64,000 bases of DNA. It comes from Guadua angustifolia. Its lineage: Eukaryota > Streptophyta > Magnoliopsida > Poales > Poaceae. Positions 44,354 to 56,000 of the stretch are shown piece by piece. The stretch spans positions 47,960,200-48,024,199 of the forward strand of contig CM070517.1 of the NCBI GenBank assembly GCA_036346375.1. The letters are read 5' to 3'. The notes under the pieces are model-generated. The model saw only the letters and a list, made by a program, of their open reading frames with translations, ran no database searches and was not told the DNA's origin. Position 1 is the stretch's first letter, and every line of letters starts with the position of its first letter. A program made the translations under genes and the position numbers.

Positions 44354-44640
44354 TGTTATCAAGCCACCGCCAACTCGCGCCCGGTTCTCTACGCATAACC
44401 CCACTTATATATGTTCTAGATAACCTCATCACACAACGCACGCCTCCCTTTTACTGCCCTTCACGCCAGCAAAGACGTTCTCCTCCTTGTTGACCCATTC
44501 TGGGCCACTGACATGTAGGTTGGGCTTCCTGACTCGTGTTGATTTCACGACTGGGCCGACTGGCTCTGCTCTTGTGTTCGCGCCTTCCGTCTTCAGACCT
44601 GGTTCCTCAGCGTCCGTCCGTCCGTTAGATTGTGTGTGCA
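44354..44640 (-). repeat. 3' LTR of the Gypsy-type element
   Basis: Homologous to 47399-47677. The left outer flank is GTGAAA. Confidence 0.75.
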
Positions 44641-44722
44641 AAGCGATTGTGTGTCGACATCTTTCCCTTGAAAACCAGCTTGTCCCCAAGCCGAGCTCCT
44701 GAAGCCAATCTTCAATGTTTGC

Positions 44723-46453
44723 TCATCTTCCCAAGTCGCCATAGACTCCGGCCAGGTAGCCCAATGCACGAGAACTTGTGGGATCACCTTTCCGCGGCGG
44801 CACAACTTCGGCGAGCAAAGCAAAGGAAATCAGAATTGCTTTTCGGATCAGAATATGAGCACTGACCTGATGAGGTGCTTCCTTGGCTGACTTGATGAGT
44901 GACACGTGAAACACAGGGTGGACCGAGCTTGTCGCAGGCAATTGCAACTCATATGCGACCTCATTTATCTTGCGAATAATGGGAAAAAGTCCAAAATAGC
45001 GGAAATCCAATGCAACTGTTTGCCAAGCGTGATCAGGTAGGGCAAGAGGGAGGAGTAAACCAGGATACTTAACTCTAGCCGGTTTAGCTTGTTGACACAC
45101 AGTGCATGTAGCGACAAATTGGTGAAGTTGCTTCTTCATGGCTGGCCAGGCAAACAAGTTCTTGATGCGCCGATAAGTGACTGGGAAACCTGAATGGCCC
45201 CTGATGGTGCTATCGTGAAGAACTTGCATTAATGAGAGCTGTATTGCTTGATTGTTTCCAATCCACACTCGGCCTTTGAAATGAAGAATACCCAAAAAAC
45301 TGTGGATGTCCTGAACCAGATGTTCAAATTCTGTAACTAATTGACTGATGTTCTGATGGCTTGCAGAGTACTGAGCATCATCCAGGAATGCCGAAGTGTC
45401 CAAAACTTGCTCTATTGTTTCCTGTTTTACGAGGGCCTGCAACTGAATATCAGTAATCGATGGGCACCGTTTCACCATAGGGATAACGCCTTGTAACTGA
45501 ATCTGAGTGTCTTTATAACAAAAGTTTAATGTCTTATTGTCCCAATGAATCTGCATAGGACTGTGTTTTTCGAGCCAATCCATGACGTGCAAGTCCGTGA
45601 TACCAGATGTGAGAACCCAACGCCAAGAAACACCACAGCTGGAAGTATTGGATTGATTCAAGAAAGAAACATCCAGGAAGAAAGCAAGAGAAGCTGCACA
45701 GATGCCAGTCACAATTGTGCTCTTGACAGGAACTTGTGTTCGCTTGTTGACATCAGAAAAGAAGGATGGCAACAGTCCATCTCGTGCCATGGCCATCAAC
45801 ATTCTTGACTGTAGCAGAAGTGATCCCATCAAGGTTGAACAGAGAGCAAGATCAGCAGCAGTTGTTAACAGGTACATTGCCCAGTGCATCCCATGTTTTG
45901 CAAAGGCGGGTGAAATTGGGGTATCTAGGTCCATATCAAAGTATGGCACCAGACCAACACTAACAACTGAAACCAACCTGTACAACGAACAGCAAAGTGA
46001 CCATGCTGTTCCTATTCCCAATGGCAGATCTCTTTGCGGATTCTTCATCTCCTCAGCAGCGCTAGCAACTGAATCAAAGCCTATGTAGGCAAAGAAAACA
46101 GTTGCTGACCCAGCAAGCATTCCATTCACTCCATACGGGAAAAATCCTCCAGCCACCTTATATCTGATCCCTTCTGTTTGGAATCCAATGTAGCTACCAG
46201 TTATAATAACAAATAGCATAACCAAGCAGTCCAGAACTGACACAACACCTTGTACAAATGAACTCTCTTTTATCCCCACCCAAAGCAGAGCAGTGACAAC
46301 GAAAGCCAAGGCATCAGCACAAGGATCAACCACACAAAGCGGACTTGAGCTATATTGAATGACGCCCATGGTAAGCATCTCTACCGATTGGAGATAATTC
46401 TTTGGGTTGTCCAATATGAAACAATATTCTACTTGCGAATTCATCATCGGCAT
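44723..46453 (-). CDS. Chimeric ORF: cationic amino-acid transporter segment fused to Gypsy pol remnant
   Basis: One uninterrupted frame of 576 codons. Residues about 40-265 match the middle of plant CAT (APC-family) transporters: VGIKESSFVQGVVSV, GVNGMLAGSATVFFAYIGFD, ASAAEEMKNPQRDLPLGIGT, ALCSTLMGSLLLQSR, MAMARDGLLPSFFSDVNKRT and VPVKSTIVTGI. About 225 residues are contiguous with no intron, unlike multi-exon CAT genes. From about residue 266 the frame passes into Gypsy sequence: a protease-region tail (VMDWLEKHSPMQIHW), the integrase zinc finger (GHSGFPVTYRRIKNLFAWPA, CTVCQQAK), a deleted integrase core, then KINEVAYELQLPATSSVHP. A chromodomain-like piece (VLVHWATWPESMATWEDEQ) follows in another frame. 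RT and RNase H are absent. Whether any protein is made is unknown; it would hold only part of a transporter. Confidence 0.8.
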   Translation of the reverse strand: MPMMNSQVEYCFILDNPKNYLQSVEMLTMGVIQYSSSPLCVVDPCADALAFVVTALLWVGIKESSFVQGVVSVLDCLVMLFVIITGSYIGFQTEGIRYKVAGGFFPYGVNGMLAGSATVFFAYIGFDSVASAAEEMKNPQRDLPLGIGTAWSLCCSLYRLVSVVSVGLVPYFDMDLDTPISPAFAKHGMHWAMYLLTTAADLALCSTLMGSLLLQSRMLMAMARDGLLPSFFSDVNKRTQVPVKSTIVTGICAASLAFFLDVSFLNQSNTSSCGVSWRWVLTSGITDLHVMDWLEKHSPMQIHWDNKTLNFCYKDTQIQLQGVIPMVKRCPSITDIQLQALVKQETIEQVLDTSAFLDDAQYSASHQNISQLVTEFEHLVQDIHSFLGILHFKGRVWIGNNQAIQLSLMQVLHDSTIRGHSGFPVTYRRIKNLFAWPAMKKQLHQFVATCTVCQQAKPARVKYPGLLLPLALPDHAWQTVALDFRYFGLFPIIRKINEVAYELQLPATSSVHPVFHVSLIKSAKEAPHQVSAHILIRKAILISFALLAEVVPPRKGDPTSSRALGYLAGVYGDLGR

Positions 46454-46476
46454 GCAATTGTTAATATCCGTCTATG

Positions 46477-47240
46477 CTAGCCGCTATCAACCGTACTTGG
46501 GCTTGACGGTAATGGAAAGAAGGCCATGGTCTTTGGTCGTTGATTGGCAACATCGGACATGCACATCTCGAGCATGGGCACTGCCGCAGAGGAATGTAAT
46601 CGAAATACCGCGAACTTGGTGTCGAGCTCTTGGTGGTCACCAAGCATGTTGAGCTTGTTGAGGACCTCTAGTGAGACAACCTCTTTAAACATCACAGGTG
46701 CTAGAACGCAGATGCCCATGTTGGCCTTGACTCCGAGCACTTGGTGTGGCTTGTCATGGCGTTCGTGAGGAGTCCGTGAATCTGCTAGGACAACATCCTT
46801 GGTGAAGCAGAGGTTGGGGAAGCTTGCGCCGCTACCAAGGAAGCCGTGGGGACAAGCCGAGAACATGGCCGCAGATCTTGGGAATGCGGTGGCTCGATAT
46901 GGGCCCGCGTCAACACAGTGGGCGCCGCCACGGTGTCCAGTGGTGGCGATGGAGATGGCAGGCGGCGTGGGGTGGATCTGAGGTTGGGGAAGGCACGCAG
47001 CGCCACTAGGGAGGTCGTCGTCGACATCTTGTTGGTGGTGATGGAGGACGCCGTGATCTTCTCGGCCGTAGTGGATGAGGAGGAAGATGAGGAAAAGGAG
47101 GGTGTAAGGAATTCGTGGCGGCCGGCTTGGAGAGCCGCCCTGGTAGGCGGAGACTTAGCGCTAACGCGCTTGCCGCCAATCAGCGGCCGAGGCCCTAAGC
47201 TCATCAAGCGTACAGACGTCCTTTGATTGCTCTCCTCCAT
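46477..47240 (-). other. Unidentified coding-like sequence between 5' LTR and fusion ORF
   Basis: Two minus-strand frames (47240-46785 and 46866-46477) are open. The first starts MEESNQRTSVRLMSLGPRPL and is Ser/Pro/Thr-rich. The second includes LGVKANMGICVLAPVMFKEV and SLEVLNKLNMLGDHQELDTK. I recognise neither; they could be gag-like or a second captured segment. Confidence 0.35.
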
Positions 47241-47398
47241 CTTCTCCTGGCAGCCAGAGCATCGCTTGTCATTCCTCGGTCAACATGGTGGCGATGGATT
47301 GGCTCACGATACCGATGTGAGATACCTCAACTCAAATACCGAGAAATGAACTAGTGTAGAGTAAAGTTCAGAACACCGCCGCCTATCGCCACCAGAAA

Positions 47399-47677
47399 TG
47401 TTATCAAGCCACCGCCAACTCGCGCCCGGTTCTCTACGCATAACCCCACTTATATATGTTCTAGATAACCTCATCACACAACGCACGCCTCCCTTTTACT
47501 GCCCTTCACGCCAGCAAAGACGTTCTCCTCCTTGTTGACCCATTACGGGCCCACCGACATGTAGGTTGGGCTTCGACTCGTGTTGATTTCACGACCGGGC
47601 CAGCTCTGCTCTTGTGTTCGCGCTTCCGTCTTGACACTGGTTCTCGGCGTCCGTCCGTCAGATTAGATTGTGTGTGC
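47399..47677 (-). repeat. 5' LTR of the Gypsy-type element
   Basis: Homologous to 44354-44640, with several small substitutions and indels. Confidence 0.75.
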
Positions 47678-47678
47678 G

Positions 47679-48180
47679 GATTGCGGCCGGCAAGCGGGCG
47701 GAACAGAGAGAGAGAGATGGAGTGCCGAGGGGTCGACTGGGCGAGGCAGCGAGAATTGTGGGCGGGATTCGCAGCGGGAATTGCGGGACGGCGAGGCGAC
47801 GTGTCTGCTGCGACGAGACGGCGAGCAAGGTCACTGGCGCAGCAAGTAATGGCGATGGGACGGAGGGGCACAGGTCGCGTGGGGAAGAAGCCACTGTGCG
47901 CGAGGGGGCGTTGGGTTGGGTTGGCGGAAATAGCGGGAAGAGGCAGCGGGATTCACGGCGGAACTTGTGGCCGAAGGCGACGGTTGCAGCGGCGACGGGA
48001 CGGGTGCGCAGGCGGCGGGATTCGCGGGTGAGTCTCAGTTCCCATCTTTACAGTGTCGTATGTCGCTGCAGATCGTTAATATGGATTTGAGCAGGTCTGG
48101 AGTGGTTGCTGCACTGTTGTTTGGTCTGGAGTGGATGCTGCACTTGTTTGTGTAATCTCATTACTCGGGGACACACTGCA
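47679..48180. other. GC-rich spacer before the LRR fragment
   Basis: Open frames on both strands have no recognisable domain. A donor-like GTGAGT near 48029 and the acceptor CTGCAG at 48175-48180 suggest it may be the former 5' exon and intron of the LRR fragment. Confidence 0.35.
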
Positions 48181-48388
48181 GGAGCCCATCTTGGACGGAT
48201 GGTTGCAACTTGTGGGATACGCTGCGGGGTCTACTAGCAAGCGTTGCCGCAATCTGGTCGAGCTCAGCTTGTGTGATACATCAGCGACAGTATGCTGCGG
48301 CTCCTGATGTCTGAAGGCTTTCCGTACCTTGAGGAGCTTGTGCTTGAGGGGTGCCCTGATATCACCAATGATGCCCTGGAGATCTTAA
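48181..48388 (+). pseudogene. LRR (AMN1/F-box-LRR-type) exon fragment
   Basis: Flanked by an acceptor (ACACTGCAG) and a donor (GTGAGT). It reads KRCRNLVELSLCDTSAT, then after a one-base shift MLRLLMSEGFPYLEELVLEG and CPDITNDALEIL. These are two cysteine-containing LRR units as in F-box/LRR proteins. The frameshift near 48290 and the absence of neighbouring exons suggest a captured or decayed fragment. Confidence 0.6.
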
Positions 48389-50015
48389 TGTGAGTCACCC
48401 TTGCCTAGACTTTAGAAGTTGAACGTGTGGCGTTGCTGTGGGATCACTCAGGATGCAGTTGTCTTGTACGAGCACCTCTTGAGTCTTGAGTATCGAGCAC
48501 TGGAGAGAGTTCTAGCTTCAGAAGAACAAAATTGATGCTAGAAACAATGTGCTGTTTCTCTAGCTAGTTGCTACTGTTATGTTATCATTTAGTAAATTTT
48601 ACCGTAGATTGAAACATCTCCTTTATTTTTGAACATTTTCCAGTATGAGCATCGCGATTGTTATGATTTATGAACGCCTTTCTTTTATGTTGTTGCACAA
48701 GTGACATATTTGTCTGAATGAAGTGATTCTTGGCTGCAGTTAAACAATGAAATCTTTTTTTCCCTAGAGCGGTTTATATGCGAAGAAACTGTATTATGAT
48801 AAATGAGCAGACCACTGTTTTTTTCCTGCTATCTGGTGAATGCACAAGTGACATATTGATAACACTGGCCAACGCCTTGAATGCCACTTGCTTCCATTGG
48901 CCTAGCTGTGCAGATTCAGTAGCTTGCAGATAGAATTGTTTCTTGCTGTGTAACTGAAGTTGGAGAGTGAGATTATGATGTTCATGAATTGGTCATGCAC
49001 TTGTTGTGGTTTTATCCCCCATTTTCACTTGTCCTGTCTGGAATGGCAGTACTTTTCACTCCAAATCTGCATTTTGAGCAGTGCAACTCCAATGGTCTCA
49101 GCTCCTAAGTCTGCACATTTCCTCAAGATCTGTACACAGTGGTTGAGATTACTACCAAGTTGTGAAGTGACACAATGTTGAGTCTACATTGTTGCAATAT
49201 TGAATGGCAAAACTTCGGAGCGCCCCAGACTGGAATGAACAAGGCTGGGACCTGGGAGAAGTTTGATCAAGTCTGAAGACGGGGAGATGATGAAGGCAGA
49301 AGAGAGAGGAAAATGGACGCTGACAACATGCCAAGCGACTGAGAATGGAGGAAGATGAAGCCTGAAGAAGAAGAAGAAGCTCATATTCCCAAAAAAAATT
49401 TTAAAAAAAGTAAGAAACACTGTACCTCTTACTCTGCAGGAAAAAATTAAAAACATGTAGCGCAGTGTTTCCAGACACGTGGCACCGGACGGCAAGGCCC
49501 GTACATCCTAGTTAGTTAGAATCTTGCGCGTTGTTGCAGGGGATTTCTAAATTTTAACAAAAGTGAGAAAATTTTCTTTAAAAGGGGAAAAATTGCAACT
49601 CAATGTTAAAATTAATTTTAATTTTTTTGAGCTTTTAAAAAACAAAAAATACTTAGCATGCATGGTTTATTTTTTATTTAAGAAATTCGAGATTCGCCAA
49701 ATACAAGTTGCCTATTTGATTAGAATAGTTCGCTCGATTACTGTAAATTCAAAAGCTCCTTGTTTCATCAACAAAAAGAAAAAAAATGGCTAAAACTCGA
49801 TACAAATTTTAAAAATTGTTATGCGAACCACCGTGGGCCCACTTCCATACACCGAACGAGACAGCGAAGAGAGGGAGAAAGACACATCACCACCCTTCCC
49901 TTCCCTCTCTCTCCCGATCTCTTCCGCTCCCTCTCTCTCCCTCTCCCGCCCTCCCCACCCGTCGCCGACGACTTCTCCGGCGCCGCTGCCGTCTCGCCCT
50001 CGCATCCCCCGATCC
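48389..50015. other. Intergenic and promoter region of the auxilin-like gene
   Basis: No gene is recognised at 48389-49500. Positions 49550-49800 are AT-rich. The pyrimidine-rich stretch from about 49880 to 50000 is probably the 5' UTR of the gene starting at 50016. Confidence 0.5.
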
Positions 50016-53000
50016 ATGGACGGCATCGAGGGGCTCCTGGCCCGCGACTTCGGCGTGCGGCCGCAGGGCAAGGCCGCGCCCATGGCTACATCCCGCGCCG
50101 CCGGATCCTCCTGGCCCAACCCCAGATCCACCTCCACCTCCAACCCCTCCGCGGCCCCGTCCTACGACGACTTCTTCGCTGCCCCTGCGGCCTCCGCCTC
50201 CGCCCCCTCCCTTGACTCGCTCTTCGAGTCGTTCAAGGGCCCCACTACTACCTCCTCGTCGGCGGCGAAGACCAAGCCGGCGCCGGCGTACGACGATAAC
50301 ATCTTCGACGCGATCCCCGGGCTGAGGGCTTCCCATTCTGCGTCCTCCGCCGCGCGGTACGACGGCGACGACATGATCGGGGCGGCGGCCTCCCCTTACG
50401 ATGACGTATTCGCGGGCAACCGCTCGGCGCCGCCTTCTTACGACGACTTGCTGGGGGGGCTCGGGGGGAAGCCGCAGGCGGAGGAGATGAGGCGGTCGGT
50501 GGTGGTTGAGGAGGACGACCTGCTCGGGGGGTTCGGGAGCAAGCCACAGGCGGAGGAGACGAAGAAGTCGGTGGTGGTAGAGGAGGATCAGGGGGGCAAC
50601 GGGTTCGATGATCTGATCCTGGGGTTTGCCGGGAGCAGCCCGCCGCAGCGTAGGTGAGCAAATTCAAGCTTTTGTTTATCCAGATCTCCAACGGCCATTG
50701 GGCATGGGTGTTCATTCATTTAGATCAGAGCGTTGGATAATGTGATGTTGGATGGATTCTCTCTGTTTTTTTTAGAATCGATGTTGGATCCAAGGTTAAT
50801 AATATTGTTTCGAACTCGGATTTCGACAACCCGACAGTATCAAAAACCACGAAAAACCACTCGAAATTTGCTCAAAACCAAATGATTTAGAAAGTCAAAA
50901 TGAATTTGAAATTTGGTCAAACCAGCAAGTGAATTTCAAACGAAATGGATAAAAACCGCTAAAAACCGGTGAGAGTTGGAAAGGGGGAATTAAAAAACGG
51001 GGAAAATTGCAAAAAAAAGTTGTAAAATTTGTAAAAAGCCATTGAAGGCCCCCAAAATAGGAAAAATATAAGAAATATATAAAAAAAAGTATGGGAAAAC
51101 ACGAAAAAAATTCCGGCATGAACTTAAAATTGTGACATGACCTTTGCTATATTTTAGACAATTGTAAGTTGTAAAATAGGCATTTAGCAATAATATGTCA
51201 ACAAATAACCTTTCATTTCAATACTATTCACATATCAATCCAACAAGTACAAAAATAGGCATTCGCATAATGGCATTCACATATCAACACCATTTACATT
51301 TCAACACCTTCCATTGCTACTAAATATGCTTCAACAAACATTGCTACTAAATATAATTAAACAAATATTGGTACTAAATATACTTCAACAAATATTGCTA
51401 CTTGACATACTTGAACAAATATTGCTACTAAATATAATTGAACAAATATTGTTACTTAAATATGTTTAAGTAAATATTGCTATTTGACATACTTGAACAA
51501 ATATTGCTACTAAATATAATTGAACAAATATTGTTACTAAAATATGTTGAAGTAAATATTGCTACTTGACATACTTGAATAAAAAAATGCTATTAATAAT
51601 ACTTCTATTTTTTTTTTCTAATTTCTACATTTTGAATGGCTAAAAAACGTCTCCAAACTTCTTTTTTCAAAAAAAAATATTCACACCAGATGTCATAAAG
51701 CTACTAATACTAATTTTAGGGATTTTTTTGGATTTTTTTTTAAATTTTCAAATTTTTTGAATTTGAACTTGACCAGTAAACTAAACGGTTTCGCTTTTCG
51801 TACCGGAGCGGTATGCATGGTTTTCAAACGGTTTTCATCGGTTTTTTTTTGAACCATGGTTGGATCTATTGAAGTAGAATGCGTAAACTAGATCTAAATT
51901 TAGTGAATGCTGCAAGCGACCTTCTACAAAGAGAGAGCTTACATGGCATGGTTGAATAAATTGAGCAAACTTAGCTGGTGGTCTTCTTGGACATGTATTT
52001 TTTTGAGGAGAAAACAGCAGGGGAAACCACTGCTGGAATTTCTTCTTGGACATGCATTATGTGCTATTGTGCTGTTTACAGTATATATCATGAGCTTTTG
52101 TGCATAAATTAAATCAGTTGAGATTATAAAAAATTTATGTACCTGGCACCAAACATAAAGAAGGGCCTGGGGAACCGAGAGAGGGAAGGGAGAAAGCAGG
52201 GTTCACTTCCAAGGCGATAGGATATGGAAAACGTCACATCCACGTGGTACAGCCAAAAGTTACAAGTGAAATTTTTGTCAAAGTAAATGAATAAATTGTA
52301 AACATAAATAAATCCTGCAGGAAGGAACATGTGATAAGTTTATGCCGCTTCCCTTATTCAACAAAGGAATGTAGACTATATAGTATTAGTTACATACCAT
52401 GCCTTGCCTTTATCAGAGGTATTATGTGCCTTTGGTGGTAGTTCTTACTTTCCTCCTACGCATATTTCATCTTCATTATGTTTCCTTATCCAACTGATCC
52501 AATAGACATGTGTCTGCGGTCCATTGTTGAACCAACTATTTTTTTTTCTATTGGGCCATAACTTTACATACATAGTGTCGAAGTGTGCGAAGCTTTATAT
52601 TTGAAATAGCTTAGGCTCAACTCCTGCTGATGCCACTTGATTTTTCATGATGGGTCAGAGAACTTGAGGAAGGCTCCTCAGTAAATAACTGTTTCCAGAA
52701 AAGCCTATGATTAATACAAACATTTCTATAGAATGCATTATAAGTTGTGCTCTAGAAATGGTTGTTGCCATAAACTTCCCATGTTTATGCAAACGGCTAG
52801 CTCACTTCTTCTATGTCCTGTCAGTCATGTGTGACATCTCCTGACGTCACATCGTGGGTATCCTCATATTCATTATATTTTTCAGGAAGACTAATGATGA
52901 TAACAAAAGGAGGCAAGCAGTCCCAACTTCTAAATCGACAGCCAGCACAGGGAGCTTCATAGATCCCTTGGAAGATCTGGATAACTTTGCAAATTCTGAA

Positions 53001-56000
53001 GGCAAGAATGTTGATAGCACTGCTGATAATAATAGTGATTCAAGTGCTTGTGACCAGGTCACAAAATCAGATCCTTTGTTTTCCTCTGAAATCAATGGTG
53101 GTACGAAGGATAGTCATCAGCCAAGCAAAGCCCCAGACTCAAGCCCTGTACAAAGTTCAGTGAATAGAAATCCAGCACGTAGATCCTCTATGGAGGACTT
53201 CGGTAACTTCATGCCTAAGTCACAGTCTGCAAGGTACTCTGATATTCATGTTGATGACAGTGTCCCTAGTTCTGAGAGATACAGTGGTAACGCTATGGAG
53301 GTTCAGTCACCAAGCTCTACTGAATCCAATGATGATATATGGCTTACAGTTTCTGAGATTCACCACCTCTTCTTAAACAAATACCTCTGAGTGCAAAAGA
53401 AAATGGCAAGCACCGAATGCCTTCTTATGACAACAATGTTTTTGACGATGATAAAGAGTTTGAAAGAAATTCATCAGATGGCGAAGAGAAAGAGAGGCGG
53501 GAAAGATTGGAACATGCACGAGAAATGAGACTAAGGGAGGAAAAGGAGAGAGAAAAGAGAAGACTTGAAAAGGAGAGGGAATTGGAACAGCAGAGAGAAA
53601 GAGAGAGAGGAAGACAAGCTGTGGAGAGGGCTACAAAGGAGGCACGGGAGAGAGCAGCTTCTGAAGCTCGTGCAAAAGCTGAAAGGGAGGCCCGCCATCG
53701 TTCACAGCGTGCTGCTGTGCAAAGGGCTCAGCAGGAAGCCCGTGAGAGGGCTGCAGCTGAGGCTAAAGAAAGAGCTGCAAGGGCCGCTGCAGAAGAAAGG
53801 GAGAGGGCCGTTGCAGAAGAAAGGGAAAGGGCAGCTGCGGAAGCCAAGGAAAGGGAGAGGACTGCTGCTAGGGAGAGGGCCAAAGCAGAAAGAACTGCTG
53901 CTGAGAGAGTTCAGCAAGAAGCTAGGAAGAGAGCTGAACGTGCTGCAGTGGAAAGAGCTGCTGCTGAGGCTCGAGAAAGGCAGGCAGCAGCTGCTGCTGC
54001 TGCTGCTGCAAGAGAAAAACAAAGCACAGAAGATGATCTTGAGTCTTTCTTCAGTGTGGATGCTCGAGCCAATAGTGCACCAAAGCAGAGGTCCCCAACA
54101 GTGGTGAGTACATCTCCAAAAATATTCACACCAAAAATTTTGTGTGGATGACATTTAATAGTGTTACCTTTTGCTGATGTTTCAGGATGCTATGTTTAAT
54201 TCTCAACCTCAAGGTAGAGGAACAGTTAATGGATCACAGAGAGCAGCCTCCACCTCAGCACCTACGAGAAAAGCGTCATCAGCCACAAATATTGGGGATG
54301 ATCTATTTGACATATTTGGAGGTACCAGTCTTCCCACAGTAGCAGTTTTGTAACTTTTCAATGATATTGTGCTCCTGATTTTGCGGTATTTGTAATCCAT
54401 TTATTTCAATTTTGTTTTTTCAGCCCCTGCATCATCTGAAGTATTTCAAGAAGTTGAGGGAGAGAGTGAAGAGAGAAGACGCGCTAGGTTAGAACGTCAT
54501 CAGAGGACCCGTGAACGAGCGGTAATGTGGTTTTGATTTCAAATTAGAGAATAGAATATTGACCATCTCTTACTGTCAATAAATGTTATTGCCAATGGTC
54601 TATTTGGCTGATTCCATATTATATTAGTCTTCCTTTTCCCTATTATTACAAAATGATGGATATTCCTTTCTCTTACCACTGTTCATCATGTAACTATAAC
54701 ATATCTCCAGGCAAAAGCTTTGGCTGAGAAGAATGAACGAGATATGCAGGTTCAGAAGGAGCAAGCAGAAAGAGATGTAAGTGTTGTGTTGTCCATATAC
54801 CTAGCAGCTTGGTTCTGCTTATTTTATCTGTTGGAAAGACAAAACAGTCTGTATTTTGCTGCTTTGTGCATATATTTTCGACTTTTCATGGACTTGCTGG
54901 TCTTTTCTTTGTCACTTGATACCATAGCATTTCTTGACCCTTTAAGCTACAATTTCTTGGTTGCTAATAGGTAGTTTATTCTATTTGGACTTTCTGAATT
55001 CCAGAGAATTGCCGACACACTAGACTTTGAAATCAAGAGGTGGGCTGCTGGAAAAGAGGGCAACTTGCGTGCTTTGTTATCAACTTTACAATATGTGAGT
55101 CACTGGTACTTTTGCCTGTGTGAAGACTGAAGTTAATCCTCCATGTGTTTTTGCACAGTTTTATGTTTGATTTTTGGGTGCTATCCATTGTTTTGTTACA
55201 TAAAGATGCTAAATATTTCCTTCTGCATTCTACAAATATCCTTGTCACTTTGACTTTTCAGTGGTTGTGATTCTACCTAGGCTCATTCTGTGATTCCCCG
55301 GAAAAATTTCTTTGCATGGATATTCTGTTCTCTTCAGATTCAGTTAAGCTGGTTTAATTTGAAGTGCTTGACGTGACAAAATGATCCTGACTAGATTTTA
55401 CCAAGTTACGTTTGGAGTTGAGCTGACCTAATTTGGGTATTCATTTAAAACATCAAAACTTGGGGTTGCTTGCTGGCATTTTAATTTACTGGAGTTGGAT
55501 ATCTCAAGACCCAGTTTGGTTAATGCTGGTATGTAGTAGGTTGATAACTCTAATTCAAATCTATTTCACATTTGCCTTAGAACTTCTGTAATCATTTATT
55601 ATATTTTACTAAAATAAACCATTCATTTTTTAAATATCAGCTTCCTTCAGGATAGTAATAAAAGTATAGTTTACTTGTCAATAAAATAAGCTTTCTTTAT
55701 AAGTACATCCTTGGTGGTTATAACATTGATAAATTTGGTAGCTTTTAAACTTTCTCCTGATAGTGATTCATTTACCTTGAAGCATGTAATTGCAGATCTA
55801 TTTGCACAGAGAGTGCAAGTCCAGTAAATTGGACATTAAATTGACAATTTCTTTTAAATGAATGCTCATTTGATTCAATGATTCTGTATAAAATTAGTGG
55901 ATGAAAATAAGTTATATGAAAATCTTTCATTGACTAATACACCCCTTCCTTCTAAATAGATACTTTGGCCTGAATGTGGATGGCAAGCTGTATCCTTGAC

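Larger units (their letters stand above)
44354..47677 (-). mobile_element. Gypsy-type element carrying a host transporter segment
   Basis: Direct repeats at 44354-44640 and 47399-47677 are clearly homologous over about 290 bp, with scattered small differences, and are taken as LTRs. On the minus strand the left copy starts TGCACAC and ends GATAACA. Next to the inner end of the right copy is TTTCTGGTGGCGATAGG, where a PBS would lie; its tRNA is uncertain. Inside, on the minus strand, are unidentified leader and ORF sequence (47240-46477), a transporter-Gypsy fusion ORF (46453-44723) and a chromodomain-like tail (about 44823-44650). No matching target duplication was found, so the outer ends may be rearranged. 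Confidence 0.75.

Noticed and set aside
43572..44441. Long proline/serine-rich minus-strand ORF of 289 codons
   Set aside because: It lies in GC-rich, LTR-like sequence, has an equally long open frame on the other strand, and shows no domain.
51330..51590. CRISPR-like spacing of an AT-rich repeat
   Set aside because: The units are contiguous and degenerate with no unique spacers, in a plant intron.
53565..54154. Additional long ORFs on both strands over the auxilin coiled coil
   Set aside because: They are shadows of the repetitive Glu/Arg/Ala-coding sequence.
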